Below, in pieces: positions 24,601 through 31,767 of a DNA stretch of 42,168 nucleotides; the stretch's first letter is position 1; every line of letters begins with the position of its first letter. A program made the position numbers and the translations under genes. Under the pieces are notes generated by a model, which did not search any database, was not told where the DNA came from, and saw only the letters and a program-made list of their open reading frames with translations. The DNA is from a virus. The DNA is taken from positions 1-42,168 of the IMG/VR virus record IMGVR_UViG_3300009695_000010. One strand, given 5' to 3'.

Positions 24601-24949
24601 TCAAAAGGAAATACTTGGAATAATAACTCATGTTGATCCTTCCTATTCAGATAAAGTATTCTTTGTTTCAGAGTTAGAAGTTTTGAAGTCTATTACAAAT
24701 ATGAAACTCTACAGAATCAAAGACGGTAAGCTTATAGACTTAAAAATGTGGAGTAGCAAGTTTTCTAAAGATGAATTTGTATTGGGAGATTTTCTTTGCC
24801 TAACAAAAGTAGATAAGAAAAATCGTCAGACTCCAACAGGAGAGATTAATCTTGATACCGGGAAGAAAATATATATGGATGTAGAAGATGTTTTTGAGTT
24901 TTGGTTAAATAAATATAAAGTTATAACATATGAATTTAATGAGGATTAA
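21596..24949 (+). CDS. DNA polymerase III alpha-type (family C) replicase
   Basis: About 1117 residues. The N-terminal PHP-like segment has the NYHKHTDYSN motif (His33, His35). The catalytic motif is MPDIDMNI (Asp445, Asp447), with the third Asp at 601 in YVKNDFL; AHPCGYLLLEG is the downstream palm box. PDID-x-N resembles Gram-positive PolC more than typical DnaE, but there is no inserted exonuclease domain. The start is uncertain: the only good RBS (AAGGAGGTG, 21582-21590) lies 7 nt before ATC 21596, while the first in-frame ATG (21620) has no RBS. It would be the main replicase. Confidence 0.9.
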   Translation: MLDLINRIMPTLKFKFPYTAEEYLENLFVENYHKHTDYSNVFSPDSAESIENYAKNTVLYSGKCLFSGEHGSQGNVFLTYKVAQENGLKYRHSTEAYWVKDRVKEYPEIDKETGKYKVDAKTGEIKTHKDRANCHIVLVARNQEGQEDINFALSLANEEGYYYKPRLDLELLLNIPKNNIYVSSACIAGWKYEDAEEMWLKIHKHFGGNFFLEVQTHNTLPQKELNQKISRIAKENNIQLICGLDSHFTNQENSIKRDQILKYKGVTYAEEEGWYLDYPNGKEIFKRFKEQGILNNTEILTAMMNTNVFINECEETSFDKSFKIPCIYPGTTYAERAIIFKKIINERYKLEKLKTPEKVKGIIYEVEQIVDSGVVDYFLLNDKIIQKAVNDYEGILTTTSRGSSASFIVNKLLGFTTIDRFNSEIPIYPERFLTKERVMSGQMPDIDMNIAKQEPFIQATRDLLGEHSCYPLVSIEKLKKKAAWQLYAGANDVAPEDANEISKFISKYDEKMKYAEEIDREFILVEDFIPEEYMSLYEQSLEYQGITINAKAHPCGYLLLEGDIRRKVGLIRTTSETTGKFVLCANIDGAYLDEFGYVKNDFLIVDSVHLVYELFKSIGREVPSFDELREMIKGDKPTWDIYANGITCCINQCEKESTTKKVMQYKPQNLAESSALIAGIRPGFKSLLGNFLAREPYSTGEPVIDTLLEDTFHQMLYQENLMKILAFLGVPMTDAYSVIKAISKKKLKGEKLEKLENTLKENWLKIIGNLDNFEKVWQVFNDSARYSFNAPHALSMGGDSAYEAWFKAHHTAKFYEVSINHYQAKNKKDKIDALIKESMIHFGYRLGDYEFEKDNRKVNVDEENKIIYPNLSSIKGFGEGVSTKLYEMGLSNYTDFTVFLDDLKGGKINRTVVSKLIKLNYFKKFGGINYLLEVMNWYDTLKDTKEIFKTKVVELGLSLEDVLTYGNETAKKVTKLRTDDLLKDIISKVKDTPLTLQETIKNQKEILGIITHVDPSYSDKVFFVSELEVLKSITNMKLYRIKDGKLIDLKMWSSKFSKDEFVLGDFLCLTKVDKKNRQTPTGEINLDTGKKIYMDVEDVFEFWLNKYKVITYEFNED

Positions 24950-24973
24950 ATAATAACTAAGGAGCGTGGATAA

Positions 24974-25495
24974 ATGATTAAATTTCTTATATCAATGATG
25001 ATAGCATTTATTTTGCTCTATAATAATCCAACTATAATAATCCAAGAAGAACATAAGCCAGCTATAGAAACTGAAATAATAGAGAAAAAGGTAGAAGTTA
25101 AACCTAGAGTTGTAATAGTTAAAAAGAAACCAGTAGTAAAAAAGAAACCAACAGTAGTCAAGAAAGCTCCACAATTAATTAATATCATAATTTCCTATTA
25201 CACAAACTCCATTGAGAATTGTGGCAATACCAAAGGAATCTCTGCTAGTGGTAAGAACCTAACTTTGAGTAGAGGAGGAACATACGTAGCAGCTCCCAAG
25301 AACATTCCTTTTAAGACTAAGATAAATGTCAAAGGGATAGGAGTTGTTACCGTAGAGGACAGAGGAGGAGCCATTAAACATGTCTGGAAAGATGGTAAGC
25401 AATATATGAAGCTAGATGTATTTGTAAAAGGCGCAACTCAACATCAATTAGAGAAAATGGGAATTGTAAAAACTACAGGATATATAATAAAATAA
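24974..25495 (+). CDS. Membrane-anchored 3D-domain protein
   Basis: The 173-residue protein has an N-terminal hydrophobic segment (FLISMMIAFILLYN), a charged Lys/Pro linker (KKKPVVKKKPTVVKK) and a C-terminal 3D domain. That domain carries the motifs NTKGISASGKNLT, YVAAPKNIPF, TVEDRGGAIK and MKLDVFVK, with the Asp residues (Asp in EDRGG, Asp in LDVFV) of the double-psi-barrel 3D/MltA-like fold. 3D proteins act on peptidoglycan. It sits at the end of the replication block, separated from any visible lysis genes. Confidence 0.8.
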   Translation: MIKFLISMMIAFILLYNNPTIIIQEEHKPAIETEIIEKKVEVKPRVVIVKKKPVVKKKPTVVKKAPQLINIIISYYTNSIENCGNTKGISASGKNLTLSRGGTYVAAPKNIPFKTKINVKGIGVVTVEDRGGAIKHVWKDGKQYMKLDVFVKGATQHQLEKMGIVKTTGYIIK

Positions 25496-25519
25496 ATGTA
25501 AAATACTTTCAGTAGACTA

Positions 25520-25548
25520 TTGACAACTAAACAATAACTTGGTAGAAT
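25520..25548 (+). promoter_or_regulatory. Repeat-spacer promoter (TTGACA-17-TAGAAT)
   Basis: TTGACA at 25520-25525, spacer ACTAAACAATAACTTGG (a near copy of the repeat) and TAGAAT at 25543-25548. It heads the 25589 gene and those that follow. Confidence 0.75.
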
Positions 25549-25588
25549 ATAGGAAAGAGATTAATAATAATCCAGAGGAGGATATTAT

Positions 25589-25963
25589 ATGAAATTTCAA
25601 ATCGGATCAAGTTTAAAAGTTAAAGAGGGTTTAGTAGAAGGCCGGTATTACAATGGAATGAATGGAGTATATTTCAACCCAGATATGGAGAAGTATTGTG
25701 GCATGGAAGCAAATGTAGTAGAAATTGAAAATGATAAATATAAATTAGATATTGACGATGGAGATTGGAGCTGGAATAATGCTATGGTAGAGGAAGTAAT
25801 AGATTTTGAAGTAGGAAATTTTGTTAAAGTTACAGATGGTGAATATCTTGGAGTAATACAAAATATTATACCGGATGATAATGGTAATAAAATGTATAGT
25901 TTAGACAAAAACAATGTATATTTATTCAGTAAAGATCAATTAGAATTAATAAATAACAACTAA
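25589..25963 (+). CDS. SH3-like protein, 124 aa, paralogue of 12625 domains
   Basis: The 124-residue product has an N-terminal unit KFQIGSSLKVKEGLVEG, then a LDIDDGDWSWNNAMVEEV stretch that matches the IDGGDWSWSPSMLELV of the 569-aa protein at 12625, and a second barrel opening FEVGNFVKVTDG. The two loci are therefore paralogous. The gene ends in LINNN, whose stop lies inside a near copy of the repeat (25957-25972). Confidence 0.6.
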   Translation: MKFQIGSSLKVKEGLVEGRYYNGMNGVYFNPDMEKYCGMEANVVEIENDKYKLDIDDGDWSWNNAMVEEVIDFEVGNFVKVTDGEYLGVIQNIIPDDNGNKMYSLDKNNVYLFSKDQLELINNN

Positions 25964-25989
25964 ATAATAACTTTAAGGAGGATATGTTA

Positions 25990-26448
25990 ATGGATGGTAA
26001 AGAATTAATTTGGGTATCAACAGAATTAAAAGAAGTATGGGATAAAGCAGGTTCTGAGGAAGAACAAACGAAAGTGTTTCTAAGAGCTATAGAGGATAGA
26101 AAGATTGACGTAAAATGTCAGATAGAAGCTCTTGAGGAGGATGTACTTCTCTTTAAAGGTATCGGAATAAAGTATAAAACTGAACTTGAAAAAGTTTATA
26201 ATGAACAGTCGCTTCAACTTGAAAAGATTTGGGAAGATTTTAATTGTAGTGACAAGATTGCAAAACAAGCACAGAAAATAAAAAGTACGTTATCACCTGT
26301 AATTGAAACTATGAAGAGTATTAATAAAGAATTTGATAGTGTTTCTACTTATAAAGTTGAAAATCTTATCTCAGTTATTGAAAAATTTAATAATATGGGC
26401 ACAGAAGATAAAAGACTTCTAGAAATTTTATTAAATAGTCGAAAGTAA
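25990..26448 (+). CDS. Hypothetical coiled-coil protein, 152 aa
   Basis: ATG at 25990 is preferred over the in-frame ATG at 25984 because it is 8 nt after AAGGAGG. The product is mainly helical, with heptad-like segments (KCQIEALEEDVLLFKG, TELEKVYNEQSLQLEKI). No known motif. It may be a phage structural or regulatory factor; unknown. Confidence 0.5.
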   Translation: MDGKELIWVSTELKEVWDKAGSEEEQTKVFLRAIEDRKIDVKCQIEALEEDVLLFKGIGIKYKTELEKVYNEQSLQLEKIWEDFNCSDKIAKQAQKIKSTLSPVIETMKSINKEFDSVSTYKVENLISVIEKFNNMGTEDKRLLEILLNSRK

Positions 26449-26491
26449 TTAACAAATAATTTTGGGGTTAAAATGAAAGAAATATCAGAAC

Positions 26492-26551
26492 TTGAAACCT
26501 ACTCATAGCCCCATTCTAAATCTGTTAAAAGAGCCATTTTAATAGATGAAT
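26492..26551 (+). repeat. Duplicated intergenic block, copy A
   Basis: TTGAAAC, then CCCCAT, GTTAAAAG, ATTTTAA and GATGAAT occur in the same order and similar spacing as in 26934-26983. It lies before the 26590 gene. Near its start, GGGG (26464-26467) can pair with the CCCC. Confidence 0.45.
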
Positions 26552-26589
26552 AATATGAAAAAAATGTGTAACTAAAGGGAGTGATAAAA

Positions 26590-26814
26590 ATGTGTAAATA
26601 TTGTGAGGGCGGAGAATTACTTTATAAAGGAACTTGGTGGGAAGTTAGAATTTATAATGATTACGGTGAACGTGAATTATGTTCCGAGATTGATATACCA
26701 GGATATGCGGGTGTTTGTGATAATGTGACAGTAGATATTAAATTTTGTCCAATGTGTGGGAAAGAATTAACAAGTAAATCTAAATATCAAATAGAGGAAG
26801 AGAACTTAAAATAA
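26590..26814 (+). CDS. Small zinc-ribbon protein, 74 aa
   Basis: ATG at 26590 follows AAAGGGAGTG by 6-8 nt; an in-frame GTG (26581) overlaps the RBS. Contains MCKYCEGGEL (C-x2-C) and IKFCPMCGKEL (C-x2-C), a clear zinc-binding pair, with KGTWWEVRIYNDYGE between. Function unknown. Confidence 0.6.
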   Translation: MCKYCEGGELLYKGTWWEVRIYNDYGERELCSEIDIPGYAGVCDNVTVDIKFCPMCGKELTSKSKYQIEEENLK

Positions 26815-26876
26815 TTACGTCACACTTCAACCAAAGGATGTATTTTAAAAGGTCAATTTTATATTAATATTTATTA

Positions 26877-26892
26877 CAATTAAACAATAATT
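26877..26892 (+). repeat. 16-bp dispersed repeat, exact copy
   Basis: CAATTAAACAATAATT lies alone in the 210-bp gap before the C5 methyltransferase gene, with no adjacent -10 box. Confidence 0.8.
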
Positions 26893-26933
26893 TATAGGCT
26901 AGATTTAGCTAAATTATTAAAAGTTGAAACTGG

Positions 26934-26983
26934 CTTATATCCCCATAGTCAATGTTATAAAAGGAAAATTTTATAAGATGAAT
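26934..26983 (+). repeat. Duplicated intergenic block, copy B
   Basis: Shorter counterpart of copy A: TTGAAAC, CCCCAT, GTTATAAAAG, ATTTTAT and AGATGAAT in the same order. It ends just before the repeat copy at 26988 and the methyltransferase RBS. Confidence 0.45.
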
Positions 26984-26987
26984 GTAA

Positions 26988-27003
26988 CAACTAAATAATA
27001 ATT
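26988..27003 (+). repeat. 16-bp dispersed repeat, exact copy
   Basis: CAACTAAATAATAATT lies 7 bp before the RBS of the C5 methyltransferase, so the same gap holds two exact copies. Confidence 0.8.
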
Positions 27004-27024
27004 AAATTAGAGGAGGTTTTTGTT

Positions 27025-28269
27025 ATAAAAAAATTAAGAGTACGTACATTATTTAGTGGAATTGGTGCTCCAGAAATTGCATTAAGGGATGCTAAAATTC
27101 CTTATGAACTAGTTGATTTCTGTGAGTTTGATAAATATGCAGTTAAGAGTTATTGTGCAGTACATAATGAATTAGAAAGCAAGAATTTGGGAGATGTAAC
27201 AAAAGTTGATGGTAAAGAACTAGAATACGCAGATCTTATGGTATGGGGGTTTCCTTGTACAGATATTTCGGTAGCTGGACTTGTTAAAGGATTCATAGAT
27301 GAAGAAGGAAATGTAACTAGATCAGGATTATATTATGAAGGACTTAGAATACTCAGAGAAACTATGCCAAAATATTCTATAATTGAAAATGTAAAGAATT
27401 TAGTAGGAAAGAAATTTAAAGAACAGTTTGAGTCTATGTTAGAAGATATAAAAGGATTAGGCTATAATAATTATTGGAAAGTTCTCAATGCTAAAGATTT
27501 TGGTATCCCTCAAAATAGAGAAAGAGTATTTATAATTTCTATTAGAGAAGATGTTGATACTGGTAAGTTTGAATTCCCTAAAGCATTCGATAATGGATTA
27601 AGATTAAAAGATTTCTTAGAAAATAATATAGAACCTAAATATTATATATCTCAAGAGAAAACTGATAAATTAATTAGTCAATTAAAAGATAAAAATAATT
27701 TAATGCTAGATATGTGTCAATCTAAAAGAGAGGGACATCCAAGGGAATACACAGATTATTCGCCTACTCTAAGTGCAAGGGATTATAAGGAACCAAGATT
27801 AATAAATGAAGGGAGTCAAACTGAACCTAAAATAATTGCTTCAAGAGGAAGATATATTGATGGCAAAATAGAGCAACAATTTGAGCCTAGAAAAGATGAT
27901 ATAACTAACACTTTAACCACTGTCCAAAAAGATAATTTGTTATTAGAAAACAAATGTGTTCAGCTTGGGAATTTGGAACAACCAGGATATCATGAATCAT
28001 GCAATAGAGTATATTCCCCAGAAGGTATCGCAAGAACTCTTATGGGTGGCGGAGGAAATTTAAATGATAAAGCTGGACAGTATCTAATTGATTATAAAGT
28101 TAGAAGGTTAATACCACTTGAATGTTGGAAACTTATGGGATTTACAAATGAAGACTTTCAGAAAGCAAAAGATGTTGGGATTTCAGATAGTCAATTATAT
28201 AAACAAGCAGGAAATTCTATTGTAACAAATGTTTTGAAAGAAATATTTAAGAACTTATTTGACAATTAA
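27025..28269 (+). CDS. C5-cytosine DNA methyltransferase
   Basis: With an ATA start at 27025 (8 nt after GAGGAGG) the protein is 414 residues and begins M-KKLRVRTLFSGIGAPEIA. No ATG, GTG or TTG lies in frame between the RBS and motif I; the first such codon is at 27187, inside the fold. Motifs: I FSGIG (10-14), IV GFPCTDIS with catalytic Cys78, VI ENVKNL, VIII QNRERVF, X KQAGNSIV near the C-terminus, with a target-recognition region between. No restriction enzyme gene is adjacent, so it probably protects phage DNA or marks it. Confidence 0.9.
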   Translation: MKKLRVRTLFSGIGAPEIALRDAKIPYELVDFCEFDKYAVKSYCAVHNELESKNLGDVTKVDGKELEYADLMVWGFPCTDISVAGLVKGFIDEEGNVTRSGLYYEGLRILRETMPKYSIIENVKNLVGKKFKEQFESMLEDIKGLGYNNYWKVLNAKDFGIPQNRERVFIISIREDVDTGKFEFPKAFDNGLRLKDFLENNIEPKYYISQEKTDKLISQLKDKNNLMLDMCQSKREGHPREYTDYSPTLSARDYKEPRLINEGSQTEPKIIASRGRYIDGKIEQQFEPRKDDITNTLTTVQKDNLLLENKCVQLGNLEQPGYHESCNRVYSPEGIARTLMGGGGNLNDKAGQYLIDYKVRRLIPLECWKLMGFTNEDFQKAKDVGISDSQLYKQAGNSIVTNVLKEIFKNLFDN

Positions 28270-28278
28270 ATAATAATT
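28263..28278 (+). repeat. 16-bp dispersed repeat, exact copy, overlapping gene end
   Basis: CAATTAAATAATAATT covers the last codons and stop of the methyltransferase. The bases before complete a TTGACA at 28259-28264, but the -10 position (AAATTC, 28282-28287) is poor. Confidence 0.75.
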
Positions 28279-28328
28279 TAGAAATTCAGTTAAAACATTC
28301 ATTTTAAGATAAGAAAGGAGATAATATT

Positions 28329-29084
28329 ATTAAAAATTCAAGATTAGGAGAATCAAAAAAAATGAATTGTGGCGAAGTTGCAACAATAATTAAATACAAT
28401 AAAGCCACTGATATTATGATCAAATTTGAGGGAACCGGAGAACAAATCAACTGTGAATATGGAGATTTCAAAAAAGGTATGATTAAAAGCCATTTTTCAC
28501 CTTCTGTTTTTGGTATAGGGATAGTAGGATTAACACTTACAGTTGATGAAAAAGGAAAGCAATTAGATAGTTACCATAATTGGATAGGAATGATAGATAG
28601 ATGCTATAACAAAAAACATTCAATTAAAAGACCAACTTACGCAGAGTGTAAAGTATGCAATAAATGGTTAACCTACTCTACTTTTAAAAAGTGGTATGAT
28701 AACAATTATTATGAAATTGAAGAGGAAAAGATGTGCTTAGACAAAGATATCTTATTCAAAGGTAATAAAATTTACTCGCCAGAGACATGCATTTATGTGC
28801 CTAATAGAATAAATGTGTTGTTTACTAAAAGACAAAATGAGCGAGGTAAGTTTCCTATTGGAGTTGATTTTATAAAGAAAAATAATAACTATAGATCAAG
28901 ATGTAATTATGAAAAGAATGTTTCGGTTTATTTAGGATCATTTAGTACTCCAGAAGAAGCATTCATGCCTTATAAAATATACAAAGAACAATTGATTAAA
29001 TCTATTGCAGATATATACAAAAATAAAATACCAAAAAATCTATATAATGCTATGTATTATTATAAAATTGAAATGACAGATTAA
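28329..29084 (+). CDS. HNH homing endonuclease (RLGE-type N-terminal domain)
   Basis: The N-terminal domain RLGESKKMNCGEVATIIKYN ... NCEYGDFKKGMIKSHFSP is a known module of phage HNH proteins, and it extends upstream of the first ATG at 28362. Reading back, the frame reaches ATT at 28329, 8 nt after AAAGGAG, giving 251 residues. The central part (YHNWIGMIDRCYNKK, YAECKVCNKWLTYSTFKKWY, LDKDILFKGNKIYSPETC) is the HNH-type nuclease region, and the C-terminal part (YLGSFSTPEEAF) is AP2-like. It sits next to the C5 methyltransferase. Confidence 0.8.
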   Translation: MKNSRLGESKKMNCGEVATIIKYNKATDIMIKFEGTGEQINCEYGDFKKGMIKSHFSPSVFGIGIVGLTLTVDEKGKQLDSYHNWIGMIDRCYNKKHSIKRPTYAECKVCNKWLTYSTFKKWYDNNYYEIEEEKMCLDKDILFKGNKIYSPETCIYVPNRINVLFTKRQNERGKFPIGVDFIKKNNNYRSRCNYEKNVSVYLGSFSTPEEAFMPYKIYKEQLIKSIADIYKNKIPKNLYNAMYYYKIEMTD

Positions 29085-29110
29085 AAATAATATAAATAAG
29101 GAGATAAATT

Positions 29111-30214
29111 ATGAGTAGCAGCAACATTTTTATACCTAAGAAAATTAATGTGGGATTTCAAAGTAGAACCGACACATATACTAAGAAATTGGCTTATATT
29201 ATTTATTATGATAATAAGGGGATACTTAGAAAAGAAAATTCATGGAACAGTTGGAGAGATGAAAAAATTGACAATATTATATTTGAAAATGTGCCAACCA
29301 GCGGATTCGTTCTTAATAAAAAAGTAGGGGATTATTCATCTAATTGGAATCATCGTCAAGCTTATGTAAGAGTTTATGATTCTAGAGATTTTGAGTTTGA
29401 AATAACTATAGAAAATTTATTATATATTCTTGAAAATGCTTCATCAATAAAAGGCAAAGGATTAGAGGGTGACTTCATATATGGGTGGGATGGAAAGGAC
29501 TTATTATTAATTCCAGTTGAATCTCCAGACTATATTGAAATTTCTAAATTTAGTAAGATGCTCCAAACTAATTTACATGTTAAAGCCAAAGAATTAATAT
29601 TAGGAGCTACCTATAAAACTAAACAAAATGAAGAATGGATTTACATGGGTAGATTTGATTATTGGAATATCAAGTACGATAGAGTTCCAATAGAGTCAGC
29701 GAGAAATTTTTATGGCTACAGTAGTCAACAATATAAAAGTGTTTATAGCAATGTTAATAAGGGCAAGCATCATTATTTTGCTAGAGAATGTAAAAATACC
29801 TATAGTGAAGAAATATATCTTTCAACACTAAAAATCAAAAGTTTAGGAGATAAATTTATTGAAGTAATTTCAGAAGAATGTGTAGAAAACTATGCAGAAT
29901 TGTTTGATAAAATAGAATGTACTAGAGATTATTCTCCATATGATGAGAGTAAAGACGTATATACTCCGTATACATTTGAAGAATACTTTGAAAAAGTTAA
30001 TAGAAGTAATGGACTTTATTGTTATGACTCTCAGAAAAAAGATAGACATATAAGCAAAGTATATAACAAAGAAAATATGTATTATTATGAAGAGAGAAGT
30101 AATTATAATTCAGAACGAACAGAAGGAGATATTGAGACAATATATAATACAATACAACCAATGTATAAAGATGAATATTTACAAAATGGTAAATTATATA
30201 AGGAGGGTAAATAG
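29111..30214 (+). CDS. Conserved phage protein, 367 aa, unknown function
   Basis: Starts MSSSNIFIPKKINVGFQSR and continues TYTKKLAYIIYYDNKGILRK, a sequence style I recognise from conserved proteins of large Bacillus and Clostridium phages. The N-terminal half also has SWNSWRDEKIDN and a WNHRQAYVRVYD box. It lacks enzyme motifs I can name. The C-terminal third is Tyr/Glu-rich and low complexity. It is followed by a coupled small gene. Confidence 0.6.
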   Translation: MSSSNIFIPKKINVGFQSRTDTYTKKLAYIIYYDNKGILRKENSWNSWRDEKIDNIIFENVPTSGFVLNKKVGDYSSNWNHRQAYVRVYDSRDFEFEITIENLLYILENASSIKGKGLEGDFIYGWDGKDLLLIPVESPDYIEISKFSKMLQTNLHVKAKELILGATYKTKQNEEWIYMGRFDYWNIKYDRVPIESARNFYGYSSQQYKSVYSNVNKGKHHYFARECKNTYSEEIYLSTLKIKSLGDKFIEVISEECVENYAELFDKIECTRDYSPYDESKDVYTPYTFEEYFEKVNRSNGLYCYDSQKKDRHISKVYNKENMYYYEERSNYNSERTEGDIETIYNTIQPMYKDEYLQNGKLYKEGK

Positions 30215-30215
30215 T

Positions 30216-30629
30216 ATGAATAATACATCAAACGATTCAAAAATCATGACTTTAAAAACACAAATTATAAACAAGAGGAAACAATTAGACGGTGTTAAAA
30301 AGTTCTCTCCTATTACAAACTGCTCAATTGAGGTTGATGGAGTAAGATACAATATTAATGTATTAATAAAAGAACAACTTATCTCCCTCATGGTTAAATT
30401 AAACTCTTATATGATTTCTGCAAAGGAATTAAGATTGCTAGAGGAGTATATTATAAGTGGTTTTAATGTACAGGATTGGATCAGTGATATTAAAGCAAAA
30501 CTAGATGTAGTTTCTCGCAAAGATGAAGAAAGAAAACTTAAAACTATGGAAGATAAGCTAGATTATTTACTTTCCAATGATAAAAAAGTAGAACTTGAAA
30601 TTAGTGAAATTGAAGCGTTATTAAAATAA
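30216..30629 (+). CDS. Hypothetical protein, 137 aa
   Basis: ATG at 30216 follows AAGGAGGGTAAATAGT; the longer in-frame opening upstream overlaps the preceding gene and has no RBS. The product has helical ends with a small beta segment (CSIEVDGVRYNINVLIKEQL). The C-terminus (MEDKLDYLLSNDKKVELEI) is a probable coiled coil. Function unknown. Confidence 0.55.
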   Translation: MNNTSNDSKIMTLKTQIINKRKQLDGVKKFSPITNCSIEVDGVRYNINVLIKEQLISLMVKLNSYMISAKELRLLEEYIISGFNVQDWISDIKAKLDVVSRKDEERKLKTMEDKLDYLLSNDKKVELEISEIEALLK

Positions 30630-30645
30630 CAATTGAATAATAATT
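30630..30645 (+). repeat. 16-bp dispersed repeat, exact copy
   Basis: CAATTGAATAATAATT begins at the base after the stop codon of the 30216 gene and precedes the RBS (AAGGAG) of the 30662 gene. Confidence 0.8.
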
Positions 30646-30661
30646 AAGGAGATGTAGATAT

Positions 30662-30814
30662 ATGCCAGCTAAAGGAAGTTATTGTGAAATGTGTTCTCAT
30701 AGGGGAAAGAAAACAGATATGGTTATGGATAAAGGCAGATATTTCTGCTCAAAGGAATGTGCTACATGGTATGAAAATACATATCTTAAGGATGAGGAGG
30801 TAAAAAAGAAATAA
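30662..30814 (+). CDS. Small zinc-finger protein, 50 aa
   Basis: ATG at 30662 follows AAGGAGATGTAGAT. The 50-residue product carries YCEMCSHRGKKTD (C-x2-C) and YFCSKECATWYEN (C-x3-C), the outline of a TRASH/YHS-like or MYM-type zinc finger. The stop overlaps the start of the next HNH gene (TAATG). Confidence 0.6.
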   Translation: MPAKGSYCEMCSHRGKKTDMVMDKGRYFCSKECATWYENTYLKDEEVKKK

Positions 30815-31767
30815 TGGGGAAAGTTAAAGATGATTTGACAGGACAAAGGTTTGGTAAATTAACGGTCATAAATAAAGTAGAAGGTTATATAGCTACAAAT
30901 GGAAGTAAACCGACTATGTTACATTGTGAATGCGATTGTGGCAAAGAAAAAGATATCCTTAAAGATAGTTTAACTTCAAACAAAACTAAGAGTTGTGGGT
31001 GTTTAAAAAAAGAGAAAGGAGATATAGATAGGAAAAGTTTAATTGGGATGAAATTTGGTAGATTGACTGTTCTATATCAAACAGATTATTATTTCTTGCC
31101 TTCTGGAAAAAGGGTTGCTCAGTGGTATTGTCAATGTGATTGTAATTTAGATAATCCAAACTTTGCTACTGCTTCTAGTGGTAGTTTACAAAGTGGAAAT
31201 ACAGCATCGTGTGGTTGTTTTGCTAAAGAACAGATATATAAGGCACATAAAAAATATAATTCTTATAATTTAAATGGAGATTGTGGAATAGGGCATACCT
31301 TTAAAGATGAACCATTTTTATTTGACTTAGAAGACTTCAATAAAATTAAAGAATATTGTTGGTGTTATGATAAGGATGGATATGTTATTACAAATAGTAA
31401 CAATAAAACTATATGGATGCATAGGTTAATAATGAGTCCTAAAGAAAATGAGGATGTTGATCATATATACCATGTACATCATGATAATAGGAAAAATGAA
31501 TTAAGGTCAATTACTCGTTCTCAAAACCAAATGAATAAAGTTCTTTCAATTCATAATACAACTGGAATAAAAGGAGTACGATTTACAGGTAATCATAAAC
31601 CTTGGAAAGCGTCTATAACAATAGATGGTAAATGTGTACAAAAGGCTTTTAAAAATAGAGAAGATGCAATAGTTCATAGAATATATCTTGAAGAGAAATA
31701 TCATGGTGAATATGCACTTAAAGAAAAAGAACAACTGAACAATAATTTACAGGAGGTGACTATTTGA
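30814..31767 (+). CDS. Modular HNH homing endonuclease with two Cys-rich DNA-binding repeats
   Basis: The 317-residue protein has two N-terminal copies of the 'LTGQRFGKLTV ... CDCG ... SCGC' module (about 8-67 and 74-142; LTGQRFGKLTVINK and LIGMKFGRLTVLYQ), each with four Cys. A unit related to the 19998 endonuclease follows (SYNLNGDCGIGHTFKDEPF, MHRLIM, VDHIYHVHHDNRKNELR, TTGIKGVRF). This modular structure is typical of phage homing endonucleases. It is coupled to the preceding gene and overlaps the recJ-like gene start by 4 bp. Confidence 0.88.
   Translation: MGKVKDDLTGQRFGKLTVINKVEGYIATNGSKPTMLHCECDCGKEKDILKDSLTSNKTKSCGCLKKEKGDIDRKSLIGMKFGRLTVLYQTDYYFLPSGKRVAQWYCQCDCNLDNPNFATASSGSLQSGNTASCGCFAKEQIYKAHKKYNSYNLNGDCGIGHTFKDEPFLFDLEDFNKIKEYCWCYDKDGYVITNSNNKTIWMHRLIMSPKENEDVDHIYHVHHDNRKNELRSITRSQNQMNKVLSIHNTTGIKGVRFTGNHKPWKASITIDGKCVQKAFKNREDAIVHRIYLEEKYHGEYALKEKEQLNNNLQEVTI
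31732..31747 (+). repeat. 16-bp dispersed repeat inside HNH gene 3' end
   Basis: CAACTGAACAATAATT encodes Gln-Leu-Asn-Asn-Asn near the C-terminus of the modular HNH protein and lies just before the RBS (AGGAGGTGA) of the recJ-like gene. Confidence 0.8.

Noticed and set aside
26472-26507. 11-codon frame (MKEISELETYS)
   Set aside because: No real RBS, and it overlaps a possible GGGG/CCCC hairpin and the duplicated block; too short to support.
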